From positions 1 through 64,000 of the forward strand of contig JAJPJE010000029.1 in assembly GCA_021324365.1 (NCBI GenBank): 64,000 nt of DNA, written 5' to 3'. Below the pieces are notes generated by a model that was not told where the DNA came from, did no database searches, and saw only the letters and a program-made list of their open reading frames with translations. This stretch comes from Terriglobia bacterium (GTDB taxonomy: Bacteria; Acidobacteriota; Terriglobia; Terriglobales; Acidobacteriaceae). How positions within the stretch are numbered: the first letter of the stretch is position 1; each line of letters begins with the position of its first letter. The translations under genes and the position numbers were made by a program. Positions 9,268 to 16,960 of the stretch are shown one piece after another.

Positions 9268-9598
9268 TCTGGCTTCCATCTTTGGCAGGGTTGTCATCAT
9301 TCAGCTGGCGACGCCAACTGATTGATCGAAATATTGACCGTCATTCGGACAGGCGCGCGCCATACAGAGGCGCCAGCGAGCTACGGCGCACAGTTGCAGT
9401 TCTCTTACTCGAACGCGGGCTGGCACAGTACTCAAAGTCCACCGAGAACTGGATTTGTCTGCCGTACAGCGCTTCCCCGGGAGTACTGAAACTCGGAAGC
9501 GGCAAGTTGTTCGCCAAACCACGGATTCAGTTGCGAGGCGTTCTTCGATTCAGCAGGTTGAAACTTACAAGAACGAGTCTAAGCTTTTCAGACATTGC
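9268..9598. other. 331-base gap between convergent genes, no supported gene
   Basis: The gap holds an imperfect hairpin near 9302-9320 (CAGCTGGCG / CGCCAACTG) and open frames in several directions, none with a convincing start, ribosome binding site or recognisable domain. One plus-strand frame reads protein-like for about 45 codons around 9350-9490 and could be a gene remnant. Confidence 0.4.
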
Positions 9599-10594
9599 TT
9601 ACGCTCCGGCTTTCGCCTTCTTCACCTCTTCGACTAGCGGAGGCACGACGTCAAACAGATTTCCGACGACACCGAAGTCCGCAATCTCAAAAATTGGCGC
9701 TTCCGAATCTTTGTTGATCGCCACCACGGCGCGCGCTCCCTTCATGCCCACAATGTGCTGAATGGCGCCGCTGATGCCGAGTGCAATGTAAACCTTGGGA
9801 GCAACGGTTTGACCGGAAGAGCCGACCTGGCGCTCCATCGGAAGCCATCCAGCATCGCAGATCGGACGCGAAGCGGCGATTTCGCCACCGAGGGCGTCGG
9901 CCAGTTGTTTTGCGATCTCGATATTTTTCTGCTCTTTGATTCCACGTCCCACGGCGACGATGATTTCGGCCTGCGTCAGATCCACAGCCTGGCGTGCTTC
10001 CTTGAACGGTTCTTCCGGATGGGTGCGAATCTTGCCTTCCGGAATCTGTACCTGCACGGTTTCGACGAGATCGGCACTGGCACCGTCTTCGGCTTTGTCT
10101 CCGCGGAAAGCGCCGGCCTGGAAGGTCACGAAGTGCGGCCCCGGTCCGCTGAACGCGACGTCGGCTGCAAACTTGCCCTGAAACATCTGGCGCGTGAAGA
10201 GGAACTGATCGCCTTCTTTCCTGTAGCCAACGCAGTCGCTGATGACCGTGGTTCCGAGGGCGGTCGTGAGTTGAGGAATGAAGTCGCGAACCTGGTACGT
10301 ATGCGGCATCAGCACCAGGCGCGGCTTCTTGCCGGAGATGAACTGTTTGAGTGCGAAGACGTAGCCGTCTGGCGTATAGGTTGCGAGAGCCGCGGATTCG
10401 AGCGCATAAACCTTACTGAGCTTTTTCGCGGCAACTTCGTTTGCGATGGAACCGATTTCGCTGCCGACGACGCAGGCTTCTAACGTCCAGCCGCTTTCGG
10501 CGGCGATGGCTTGCGCTGCGGTGATGGTCTCGAAGGAAACGCGGTTGAATTTTCCCTGACGTTGCTCCAGAACAGCCAAAATGGTTTCTGACAT
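9599..10594 (-). CDS. etfA: Electron transfer flavoprotein subunit alpha
   Basis: The chosen start gives MSETILAVLEQRQGKF with GAGAGG close upstream, 331 residues. The N-terminal half is the ETF alpha/beta-fold domain; the C-terminal half is the FAD-binding domain with VAVGRG, GGEIAASRPICDAGW, RQVGSSGQTVAPKVY, ALGISGAIQH and the signature stretch ending in NKDSEAPIFEIADFGVVGN (residues about 285-303). With EtfB it forms the soluble heterodimer that accepts electrons from acyl-CoA and other flavin dehydrogenases and delivers them to ETF-QO, which is encoded at 14.5-16.2 kb. It is the last gene of a minus-strand operon etfB, two small membrane protein genes, etfA. In most genomes etfB and etfA are adjacent; here they are separated by the two inserted genes. 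Confidence 0.97.
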   Translation of the reverse strand: MSETILAVLEQRQGKFNRVSFETITAAQAIAAESGWTLEACVVGSEIGSIANEVAAKKLSKVYALESAALATYTPDGYVFALKQFISGKKPRLVLMPHTYQVRDFIPQLTTALGTTVISDCVGYRKEGDQFLFTRQMFQGKFAADVAFSGPGPHFVTFQAGAFRGDKAEDGASADLVETVQVQIPEGKIRTHPEEPFKEARQAVDLTQAEIIVAVGRGIKEQKNIEIAKQLADALGGEIAASRPICDAGWLPMERQVGSSGQTVAPKVYIALGISGAIQHIVGMKGARAVVAINKDSEAPIFEIADFGVVGNLFDVVPPLVEEVKKAKAGA

Positions 10595-10642
10595 CTTGCC
10601 TCTCTTACGAAATGTCGCTTCCAATGCCGCTGTAGTCGCGGC

Positions 10643-10891
10643 TCATTCGTTCGACTTTATCTTCCAGCCAATCACTGCCAGGATTGCGCCTGCGATAGCG
10701 GCCGATCCGATCAGCAGCAGAAATGCCCGCTGGTGGCCGGTTCGATATCCAGCGGGCAGAAAGAAGGCGACCAGCAGATCAAAAAACCAGAGCATGAAAG
10801 CAATCGTGATCAGGCTCAGGCCGATTTCGCGACGATCTTCATTGGCGTATTTGCCTGAATGCCACAGCGTATTTCGCTGAAGTTGTTTCAT
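10643..10891 (-). CDS. Small membrane protein inside the etf operon (two helices)
   Basis: An 82-residue protein with a polar N terminus (about 1-23, basic) and two hydrophobic segments at about 25-47 and 57-77, ending in a short charged tail KIKSNE. It starts 10 bases after the previous small membrane protein and lies 48 bases before etfA, so co-transcription with both ETF subunits is very likely. The ribosome binding site is weak, consistent with coupling to the upstream gene. I recognise no family. A membrane anchor for ETF or a link to ETF-QO/quinone would fit the position but is speculation. Confidence 0.65.
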   Translation of the reverse strand: MKQLQRNTLWHSGKYANEDRREIGLSLITIAFMLWFFDLLVAFFLPAGYRTGHQRAFLLLIGSAAIAGAILAVIGWKIKSNE

Positions 10892-10901
10892 GCAGCGATT
10901 C

Positions 10902-11201
10902 TCATGCCGCCTTATGTGGTTCGGACTCGACTGGTCTTACGTGGACCGTCTCGGCCCATAATTTAACCGCCTCGGCAGCCTTGCGGTGCTGCGACTCGGC
11001 TGCCCCAAAACAGATCAGAGAAAGCGCAACCAGCACGCCGGTTGCGATGAGCCAGAAAGCTGATCCGGCCTTCAGACCCATCCATATCCATTCACAGATA
11101 ATGAAAGCTTCAATGAAAAACAGCCCTGCAATTGTGCGCAGGGTTAAGGCTCGCTTCTCGTAAATCGCCTCCCGGTCAAGCAGGTTCTCGTGCTTAGCCA
11201 T
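10902..11201 (-). CDS. Small membrane protein inside the etf operon (two helices)
   Basis: A 99-residue protein with two predicted membrane helices at about 24-44 and 47-68, the first rich in Trp/Glu (ICEWIWMG), followed by a soluble C-terminal tail (about 72-99, SQHRKAAEAVKLWAE). The start is well marked by GGAGGTGAGGT directly before the ATG, and it begins 24 bases after etfB. It resembles its neighbour in layout (polar N terminus, helical hairpin) but I see no clear sequence similarity, so an ancient duplication is only possible. Function unknown; the operon context ties it to ETF electron transfer. Confidence 0.7.
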   Translation of the reverse strand: MAKHENLLDREAIYEKRALTLRTIAGLFFIEAFIICEWIWMGLKAGSAFWLIATGVLVALSLICFGAAESQHRKAAEAVKLWAETVHVRPVESEPHKAA

Positions 11202-11225
11202 ACCTCACCTCCAGCTACACTAGAT

Positions 11226-11996
11226 TCAGAGCACGCGAACGTCGTTGCGTAGCTTTTCGACCAGCTTTTTCGCCACTTCGGTCGAAGTGCCTTCCAGCAA
11301 CTCCGTTTTTTTCGTCTTCTGAGGTATATAGAGGCGTTGAATCTGCTGCAGGTTGGGACCAATCGCCGATTGGACGTCAGCAAATGCCTTTTTTTGCAGC
11401 GGCTTGTTTTTAGCCTGCTTGATGCCGATCAGGGTTGCATACCGCAGTTTATTGATCCCGGACTGGATAGTAAGCACCGCTGGGAGCGGCATTTCGACGA
11501 ACTGGAAATCGCCGGATTCCAGCTCGCGCTTGACGCGAATGCCGCCATCCTTCTTCTCGATCTGCATGATGATCGTGGCATGCGGCCAGTTCAGCAACTC
11601 GGAAAGGATCACGCCCGTTTGGGCGAAACCGTAATCATCGGATTGCAGGCCGGTGAAGATAAGGTCGAATGCGTCATCTTTAATGGCGGCCTGGATTGCC
11701 TTGGCGGTATTCACCGGATCGAGTCCGACAAATTCATCGCCTTCGAGGTGAATGGCGCGATCGGCGCCCTTGGCAAGGGCCTCGCGGAGCACCTGCTGAG
11801 CGCGACCGGGGCCGGCGGTGATTACGACCACCTCGCCTCCATGCTTCTCCTTCTGGCGTAGAGCTTCCTCCAGCGCGTACGCGTCCGGCTCATTGACTTC
11901 GTAGCTGATGTCCTCGCGGATCCAGCGCCCGCTCTCGTTGAGCTTCAAGGGAGCGTCCTTCTGCGGAACCTGCTTCATGCAAACAAGAATCTTCAA
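11226..11996 (-). CDS. etfB: Electron transfer flavoprotein subunit beta
   Basis: The 256-residue protein begins MKILVCMKQVPQ, the typical EtfB N terminus, from a TTG start codon preceded by GAGGTG; the next in-frame ATG (residue 7) would cut into the conserved first strand. The family signature is present in the second half: VKRELESGDFQ, MPLPAVLTIQSGINKLRYA. EtfB binds AMP and pairs with EtfA. The C terminus carries a helix with VAKKLVEKLRNDVRVL typical of the recognition/arm region. First gene of the etf operon. Confidence 0.97.
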   Translation of the reverse strand: MKILVCMKQVPQKDAPLKLNESGRWIREDISYEVNEPDAYALEEALRQKEKHGGEVVVITAGPGRAQQVLREALAKGADRAIHLEGDEFVGLDPVNTAKAIQAAIKDDAFDLIFTGLQSDDYGFAQTGVILSELLNWPHATIIMQIEKKDGGIRVKRELESGDFQFVEMPLPAVLTIQSGINKLRYATLIGIKQAKNKPLQKKAFADVQSAIGPNLQQIQRLYIPQKTKKTELLEGTSTEVAKKLVEKLRNDVRVL

Positions 11997-12377
11997 ACGA
12001 ACACCTCATAACGGTCTGGGAGAGCAACAGGAAACTGCAGAGTTGCGGATTCCCTACCTGAAAAACGGGTAAGTATAAATGACGGCGGCGGGGCGGGGAA
12101 CAGCCCGGCCCCCGAACCCAGATGCGAGTTCCCAGGGTGGAATTGTCGCCGTCCAGCCGGAGAGCACGTGCCATCAACAGGCAGCGGCCAATTAAAAGCA
12201 TCGCTTAGCGATATGAAAACGTGGTGGAACGCGGTAATCGGAAGAGTTCCGGCATTACCAAGGACATTCCCGAAGGTACATGTCCCTGCTAAACCAAAGT
12301 AATGTTGAGGAAAAGTGGACCGGATGCGAGGCTAATACCAACTCCTGTAGTAACCAGCCAGGCGTTCCGGACACGGG
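11997..12377. other. 381-base gap, probable etfB promoter and leader
   Basis: The stretch contains a GC-rich run with local hairpin potential around 12090-12120 and a short palindrome ATCGC-TTA-GCGAT near 12203. A 29-codon frame (12213-12302) begins ATGAAAACGTGG but has no ribosome binding site. I see no gene that I would defend. Confidence 0.4.
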
Positions 12378-12677
12378 TTAGTCCAGGAAAGCCACTGACT
12401 GTACTCCGGAGACCTCAAAACGTTTCCGGCAGCGCAGGTTTTTACAGGCGACGAGGTCGTCGCGACGGACCATGTAGGAGCGTGCCTTGGCGAAGCGAGC
12501 TCGATCGCGTTCGTCGGCGCGGGCAGGCAACTGCCGCTTTTTTGTGCGAACCAGCCACTGCAGCTGATATTCAGCTGCCTGGTGGCAATGAGGACAGGTC
12601 AGCGTAGAAGGCTTGTTTTCAGGTTTTTCGTCGAAAAAGTCGCGTTCTTCCATGGTCAGGAAGAAATTGTAGTTCAT
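12378..12677 (-). CDS. Hypothetical protein with CxxC pairs
   Basis: From the ATG giving MNYNFFLTMEERDFFDE the product is 99 residues; a second ATG eight codons in is also possible, and neither has a clear ribosome binding site. It contains LTCPHCHQAAEYQLQWLVR near residue 33 and a second cysteine pair CKNLRCRKRF near residue 82, so a zinc ribbon is likely. The middle is rich in Arg. It is transcribed divergently from a small basic protein. I do not recognise a characterised family. Confidence 0.55.
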   Translation of the reverse strand: MNYNFFLTMEERDFFDEKPENKPSTLTCPHCHQAAEYQLQWLVRTKKRQLPARADERDRARFAKARSYMVRRDDLVACKNLRCRKRFEVSGVQSVAFLD

Positions 12678-12719
12678 AATGCCATCGCGAGTCGTAGTGT
12701 GACGTCTCGACGACGATCG

Positions 12720-12887
12720 ATGGCGCGAAAAAAGAAGGCCAAACCGTTTCGTGCGGTAACAGCCGTGAAATCCGCGGCCCGTAGTGTATTGGGCAGTCCT
12801 CCCGCCACTCGCCGAGAGGAATCGTCCAGGCCGAAACGGGAGAAGCACAAGCCTACATTAGGCAAGTTGTTGCGCAGCGAAGAGTAG
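12720..12887 (+). CDS. Small lysine/arginine-rich protein
   Basis: ATG to TAG encodes 55 residues beginning MARKKKAKPFRAVTAVKSA and ending EKHKPTLGKLLRSEE, strongly basic with no cysteine, no membrane segment and no signal peptide. The composition suggests nucleic-acid or ribosome association. It is divergent from the CxxC protein gene with 42 bases between starts. No ribosome binding site is visible, and the frame extends further upstream over the neighbour, so the start is uncertain. Confidence 0.4.
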   Translation: MARKKKAKPFRAVTAVKSAARSVLGSPPATRREESSRPKREKHKPTLGKLLRSEE

Positions 12888-13189
12888 ATCTTGCGCAGAC
12901 GCATTCGTGTTGGCGCCATCCACTCACAGAATCTGACATAGGTTTTTCCGGAAAAATGTCTTCCTGATTCGCCTCGGTTTCAGACGACCACTGCCGTTCT
13001 TGTCCCATTTTCTCTATGGAAGTTGTACTTTAACCGGGAGTTAGCCGTCCTAATTCCTGTTTTGGCTATATTTTTTCCGATTTTTGGGCACGGGCTAAAA
13101 GAATTCTTCCCTTTTCTATTTTCCGTAGTATATTTCCGCGCAGCAGTGCAGCTGGTTACAAACCCAAGAAAACAGGAGAATTAGACCCC
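12888..13189. other. 302-base A/T-richer intergenic region
   Basis: The region is visibly more A/T-rich than its surroundings (runs of T near 13065-13115), as expected of a promoter. At about 12941-12966 GACAT...ATGTC arms enclose the palindrome TTTTTCCGGAAAAA, a possible bidirectional terminator. AGGAGA at 13174-13179 is the ribosome binding site of the peptide gene that follows. No gene seen. Confidence 0.45.
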
Positions 13190-13348
13190 ATGACCCGTAC
13201 TATCCGTTTCCTCCTCATCGGATTGATGGTCGCCGGTTCCGTTTCAGCCGTCACTTATCCTAACCAACCGAAGATTGACAAAACGACGATTCAGACCGGA
13301 ATGGGCGGACCGGTACCATGCCCCGGCTGCATGCCGAGCCCGAAGTAG
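13190..13348 (+). CDS. Secreted 52-residue peptide with C-terminal CPGC motif
   Basis: ATG to TAG encodes 52 residues, with AGGAGA ten bases upstream. The first 20 residues are a signal peptide (MTRTIRFLLIGLMVAGSVSA). The predicted mature peptide is about 32 residues, polar, ending GGPVPCPGCMPSPK with a CxxC flanked by prolines. Small size, export signal and cysteine pair suggest a secreted or envelope peptide: a metal or redox site, or a signal. The next gene on the same strand, about 120 bases later, encodes a polytopic membrane protein. Start and export are well supported; function is unknown. Confidence 0.65.
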   Translation: MTRTIRFLLIGLMVAGSVSAVTYPNQPKIDKTTIQTGMGGPVPCPGCMPSPK

Positions 13349-13359
13349 CAAGTAACTGG

Positions 13360-13378
13360 TACTTCAGTCACTGAAGTA
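13360..13378 (+). terminator. Perfect 9-bp palindromic hairpin after the peptide gene
   Basis: TACTTCAGT and ACTGAAGTA are separated by one base. It lies 11 bases after the peptide stop codon and has no T-tract. It may protect or partly terminate the short mRNA, or be a dyad operator for the downstream gene. Confidence 0.35.
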
Positions 13379-13470
13379 AGGGTGCGCAGCAAAAAAGGCT
13401 TGCAGAGTACATGTCCCAAAGGTATTCTCGCGCAAGTCTCTGGATTGGTGTTGTCATTGAGGGCCACACG

Positions 13471-14322
13471 ATGCGCACCCTGTTCATGTCTTTTTGGATT
13501 GCCAGCAATCTCCTCCTGACGGTAGCTGCTGCTGTCATGATTTGGCGGAAGCTAGTCGGGAAGTACCCGATGTTCTTCAGCTATACGGCTTATACGGCCG
13601 TTACACTCTGGCTGAATTTTCTGCTTTACTTCAAATTCGGCGAGTCAGCGTACAGCTATGGCTATTGGGTGAGCGCACTTGGATGCACCTTGCTCGCGTT
13701 TGCTGTATTGCGAGAGATATTCCTGCAGATCTTCCGGCCCTATGAGTCTTTACGCGAATTCGGAACCGTTTTGTTCCGATGGGCAGCGGTAGTCCTAGTG
13801 CTGATTGCGATAGTTATGACCCTGTCCTCAAGTGGGGGTTCGCTGCCGCTGGCACATCACTTCCTGTTCACCCTCGATCGAAGCATCATGATGATGCAGT
13901 GCGGCCTAGTGATCTTCATGTTTTTGTTCGGCGGGCAGCTTGGATTGACGGTTAGACATCATCTTTTCGGAATAGCAATCGGCTTCGGCCTGATTGCGAG
14001 CTTTGAACTCGTCTTTATGACTGTGTATGCATACGGAACCGGCAACCTGTTCATGGTGAACATGGTAAAAATGGCTGCCGAGATCGTTGCCTATGGTATT
14101 TGGACCGGCTACATGATGATGCCTGAGCCGGAGCGCAGACAATCTGGAAGCTTTGCGCATGCGGCAAACTGGAACAACGAGCTTACCGGTGCGACCTACG
14201 GCAACTCTGATTCTGCTTTCCTGCCTAACATCGTCGATACAGTTGAGCGTGTCCTGAGCCGTCGAACGGCGACCGACATATACCTGCACGCAACGCCCGG
14301 ACGAACGACCTTGCCAAATTAA
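13471..14322 (+). CDS. Polytopic (about seven-helix) membrane protein of unknown function
   Basis: I use the ATG giving MRTLFMSFWIASN because GAGGGC precedes it; an in-frame ATG 20 codons earlier is possible. The 283-residue product has about seven hydrophobic segments (roughly 3-24, 36-54, 65-87, 101-119, 137-157, 164-186, 196-217) and a soluble C-terminal tail of about 65 residues with no recognised domain. The N-out/C-in layout resembles a receptor-like or 7TM sensor scaffold without an output domain. It follows the secreted peptide gene and ends in a strong terminator, so the two may form one unit. No family assignment is possible by eye. Confidence 0.7.
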   Translation: MRTLFMSFWIASNLLLTVAAAVMIWRKLVGKYPMFFSYTAYTAVTLWLNFLLYFKFGESAYSYGYWVSALGCTLLAFAVLREIFLQIFRPYESLREFGTVLFRWAAVVLVLIAIVMTLSSSGGSLPLAHHFLFTLDRSIMMMQCGLVIFMFLFGGQLGLTVRHHLFGIAIGFGLIASFELVFMTVYAYGTGNLFMVNMVKMAAEIVAYGIWTGYMMMPEPERRQSGSFAHAANWNNELTGATYGNSDSAFLPNIVDTVERVLSRRTATDIYLHATPGRTTLPN

Positions 14323-14347
14323 GCAGCACATGTTCGAAGCAGCAGTG

Positions 14348-14382
14348 AAAAATCCCAACTCATTCACAGTTGGGATTTTTTT
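14348..14382 (+). terminator. Strong intrinsic terminator
   Basis: AAAAATCCCAACT pairs perfectly with AGTTGGGATTTTT around a 7-base loop (CATTCAC), and the T-tract continues to seven Ts. It ends the peptide/membrane-protein unit, 26 bases after the stop codon. Confidence 0.95.
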
Positions 14383-14468
14383 GCGCGCGCCGGCAATTCG
14401 CGCGCATTCAGCCGAACATTTATCATGCTCGGTTCGACTGGTCTGTTCTTCCGGTCCCGAGGTGTCCC

Positions 14469-16181
14469 ATGATCGTCTTTCGTAAACCCCTTCCTGGAAT
14501 TGAACGGCCGCAGATGGAAGCGGATGTTGTCATCGTGGGAGGCGGCCCGGCGGGACTGGCCTGTGCCTTGCGGCTCTCACAACTGATTGATGATCACAAT
14601 AGGCGGTTTCCTAATCAGCAGATCAGCAAGGAAAACATTTATGTGCTGGAGAAGGCGCGCGAACTGGGGCAGCACTGTCTCAGCGGCGCACTCCTCGATC
14701 CACGAGCAATGAATGAACTGCTGCCGGGCTGGCGCGATAAAGCACCAATCGAAGCAGAGGTCAAGAAGGAATCAGTCTACTTCCTTCGCGAGAAGTCGAA
14801 GTTCAAGCTGCCGATCACGCCGCCTCCGCTCCGCGATCATGGAAATTACGCGATTTCAATCAACAAGTTCGTCAAATGGCTAGGTGAGAAGGTGGAGGCT
14901 GAGGGCATCACGGTCTTTACTGGCTTTGCCGGAGCTGAATTGTTGCTGGACGATGATTCGGTCGTCGGCGTCCGCACCGATGACAAGGGAGTGGATAAGG
15001 AAGGCAACAAGAAGGATAACTTTGAGCCTGGCTACGATCTGAAGGCGAAGATCACGATTCTTGCGGAAGGCACGCGCGGCTCGCTGACCAAGCAACTGAT
15101 ATCGCGCTTCGAGCTGGACAAAGATCGCAATCCGCAAACCTATGGCGTGGGCGTGAAAGAACTCTGGGAATTACCAGCAGGGAGAATCGCTCCGGGCGAA
15201 GTGATTTACACGATGGGGTGGCCGCTGACCACAAAAGAATACGGCGGATCATGGATATATGGATTCAAGGGAAACATTGTTTCTCTCGGATTCGTGACCG
15301 GGCTGGATTATCCGGACCCGAGACTTGATCCGCAGACCGTGCTACAGAGCTTTAAAAGGCATCCTTTCATTGCGAGTCTGCTGGAAGGCGGAAAGCTGAT
15401 TCGTTATGGCGCGAAGTCGCTGCCTTACGGAGGCTGGTGGGCGATCCCGCCGGTTTCTGGTAACGGCTGGATGATCGTTGGAGATTCGGCGGGGTTTCTG
15501 AATTCGCAACGTCTGAAGGGCATTCACCTCGCGATCAAGAGCGGCATGCTTGCAGCCGAGACAGCCTTCGAGGCAATGCAGACGGATGCGCCGGCCTGTG
15601 CGCTGGGATCATTTCACAGGCGTGTTGAGAGCAGTTGGATTGGGGAGGAGCTTTGGCCTGTACGAAATTTCCATCAAGGCTTCGAAGGCGGGTTCTGGAA
15701 AGGAATGTTCCACGCGGGACTGCAGCAGTTTACCGGTGGCGCCGGAGTTCGCGACCGTTATCACGCACAGCCTGGATACGCGCGAATGAAGAAACTAAAC
15801 CAGGTGCCTGCCGACAGCAACTGCCGCAAGCAGTTGCTCGATAATGCCAAGGGCGACGGCAAACTGACCTTCGACAAACTCACGGACCTATACCATTCAG
15901 GCACAAAGCACGAGGAAGATCAGCCCGCGCATCTCGTAATTCACGATACGAATATCTGTAATACGCGCTGTATTCATGAATATGGCAGTCCTTGCCAGCA
16001 TTTTTGCCCCGCGAATGTTTACGAAATGCTGGAAGCCACGGATGCACCCCAAGGAAAACAGATCCACCTGAACCCCTCGAATTGTGTGCATTGCAAGACG
16101 TGCGACATCATGGACCCGTATCAGATCATTACGTGGGTTCCGCCGGAAGGCGGCGGTGGCCCGAATTACGATGGAATGTGA
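14469..16181 (+). CDS. Electron transfer flavoprotein:ubiquinone oxidoreductase (ETF-QO)
   Basis: The start with GAGGTG five bases upstream gives 570 residues beginning MIVFRKPLPGIERPQ; the frame is open further upstream but that would run through the preceding terminator. FAD-binding motif VVIVGGGPAGLACAL lies at about residues 20-34. The middle has the quinone-binding region typical of the family (GVGVKELWELPAG, GWPLTTKEYGGSW, then GGWWAIPPVSGNGWMIVGDSAG). The C terminus carries the 4Fe-4S ligands in HFCPANVY and NCVHCKTCDI followed by the invariant ending PEGGGGPNY. It takes electrons from reduced ETF and passes them to membrane quinone. With etfA/etfB nearby this completes the pathway. 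Confidence 0.97.
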   Translation: MIVFRKPLPGIERPQMEADVVIVGGGPAGLACALRLSQLIDDHNRRFPNQQISKENIYVLEKARELGQHCLSGALLDPRAMNELLPGWRDKAPIEAEVKKESVYFLREKSKFKLPITPPPLRDHGNYAISINKFVKWLGEKVEAEGITVFTGFAGAELLLDDDSVVGVRTDDKGVDKEGNKKDNFEPGYDLKAKITILAEGTRGSLTKQLISRFELDKDRNPQTYGVGVKELWELPAGRIAPGEVIYTMGWPLTTKEYGGSWIYGFKGNIVSLGFVTGLDYPDPRLDPQTVLQSFKRHPFIASLLEGGKLIRYGAKSLPYGGWWAIPPVSGNGWMIVGDSAGFLNSQRLKGIHLAIKSGMLAAETAFEAMQTDAPACALGSFHRRVESSWIGEELWPVRNFHQGFEGGFWKGMFHAGLQQFTGGAGVRDRYHAQPGYARMKKLNQVPADSNCRKQLLDNAKGDGKLTFDKLTDLYHSGTKHEEDQPAHLVIHDTNICNTRCIHEYGSPCQHFCPANVYEMLEATDAPQGKQIHLNPSNCVHCKTCDIMDPYQIITWVPPEGGGGPNYDGM

Positions 16182-16186
16182 GTGGG

Positions 16187-16209
16187 TGGAGCGGCCCGAA
16201 GCCGCTCCA
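16187..16209. terminator. Perfect 9-bp hairpin between convergent genes
   Basis: TGGAGCGGC and GCCGCTCCA flank the 5-base loop CCGAA, six bases after the ETF-QO stop. Only a short ATTT follows on the plus strand. Likely terminator for ETF-QO and possibly for the opposite gene. Confidence 0.6.
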
Positions 16210-16232
16210 ATTTGCAGGCATCATTAAAGCAG

Positions 16233-16763
16233 CTACTTGGGATTTGCTTCTCCGGTGCCGCTATTGTTGCCATTTTCCTGACTGCCGGTGGCGTGTTGGC
16301 GGTGCCGCAGGTTAGCCGGGCAAGATTCGGAAACCATGTCGACGCGGGTAACGATGAATTCCTGGGGCCGATTGGCGTTACTCGATTCGGCATTGGAGCC
16401 CATGGAACTCGAAGCCCCGGAATTGTTGGCTGCGGAGCTGGCGCCTTCCTCGGTGCCATGAACGCGGACATGGTGATTCACGTGCTTGCCGACCTGGCTG
16501 CCCTGAAGCCGCACTTCCTGGCCGGAGATCGGTTCGAGGTAGTAATCGCGGCGATCTCGAATGATGCAGCCTTCCAACACCTTTTGATTTCCGCTATTCG
16601 CGCTCGATGTCTGATTTTCGGCTTGTGAGTTCATGCCAGTGGCAGCGCTGTGGTTAGTATCGGATTGCGATGCTTGTGACGATGTGCTACTGGAGCTCTG
16701 TGCCCAACTGAACACCGCCAGCGTCAAGAGTAAGGTGAATAGAAGTGATAGGTGTTTTGCCAT
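16233..16763 (-). CDS. Secreted Ser/Asn-rich protein, DUF5818-like core
   Basis: The start has AAGGAGG eight bases upstream and gives 176 residues with a signal peptide (MAKHLSLLFTLLLTLAVFSWA). A long Ser/Gln/Asn linker follows (about 22-60), then a compact region LEGCIIRDRRDYYLEPISG ... VRLQG ... GKHVNHHVRVHG (about 62-105) that resembles the small OB-like domain DUF5818 common in secreted proteins of Acidobacteriota. The remainder is again low complexity, with one cysteine in SESCPANL. It is probably periplasmic or extracellular. Domain assignment is by eye. Confidence 0.65.
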   Translation of the reverse strand: MAKHLSLLFTLLLTLAVFSWAQSSSSTSSQASQSDTNHSAATGMNSQAENQTSSANSGNQKVLEGCIIRDRRDYYLEPISGQEVRLQGSQVGKHVNHHVRVHGTEEGASSAANNSGASSSMGSNAESSNANRPQEFIVTRVDMVSESCPANLRHRQHATGSQENGNNSGTGEANPK

Positions 16764-16960
16764 CGGGTGTCCTCCTTTTGGTACCCGCCGGGATGGGATG
16801 TGCAGTGAAAGCTTCAGGTTTTCCTTCCTCATGCGATCACTCACACCATTCGTAGTTCGTGAGTTGCCGAAGTCTGCAAGTTACTTTCGCTACTTCAAAT
16901 TGCGCAGCATCCCGTGTTGATCTGATATGTTGAGTTCGGGTCGAACACTGGGGAGATTTC

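Noticed and set aside
9350-9490. Protein-like reading frame between the zinc-ribbon gene and etfA
   Set aside because: About 45 codons without a start or ribosome binding site; at best a remnant.
12213-12302. 29-codon frame beginning ATGAAAACGTGG
   Set aside because: No ribosome binding site, very short, and no sign of conservation can be judged; could still be real but is not supported.
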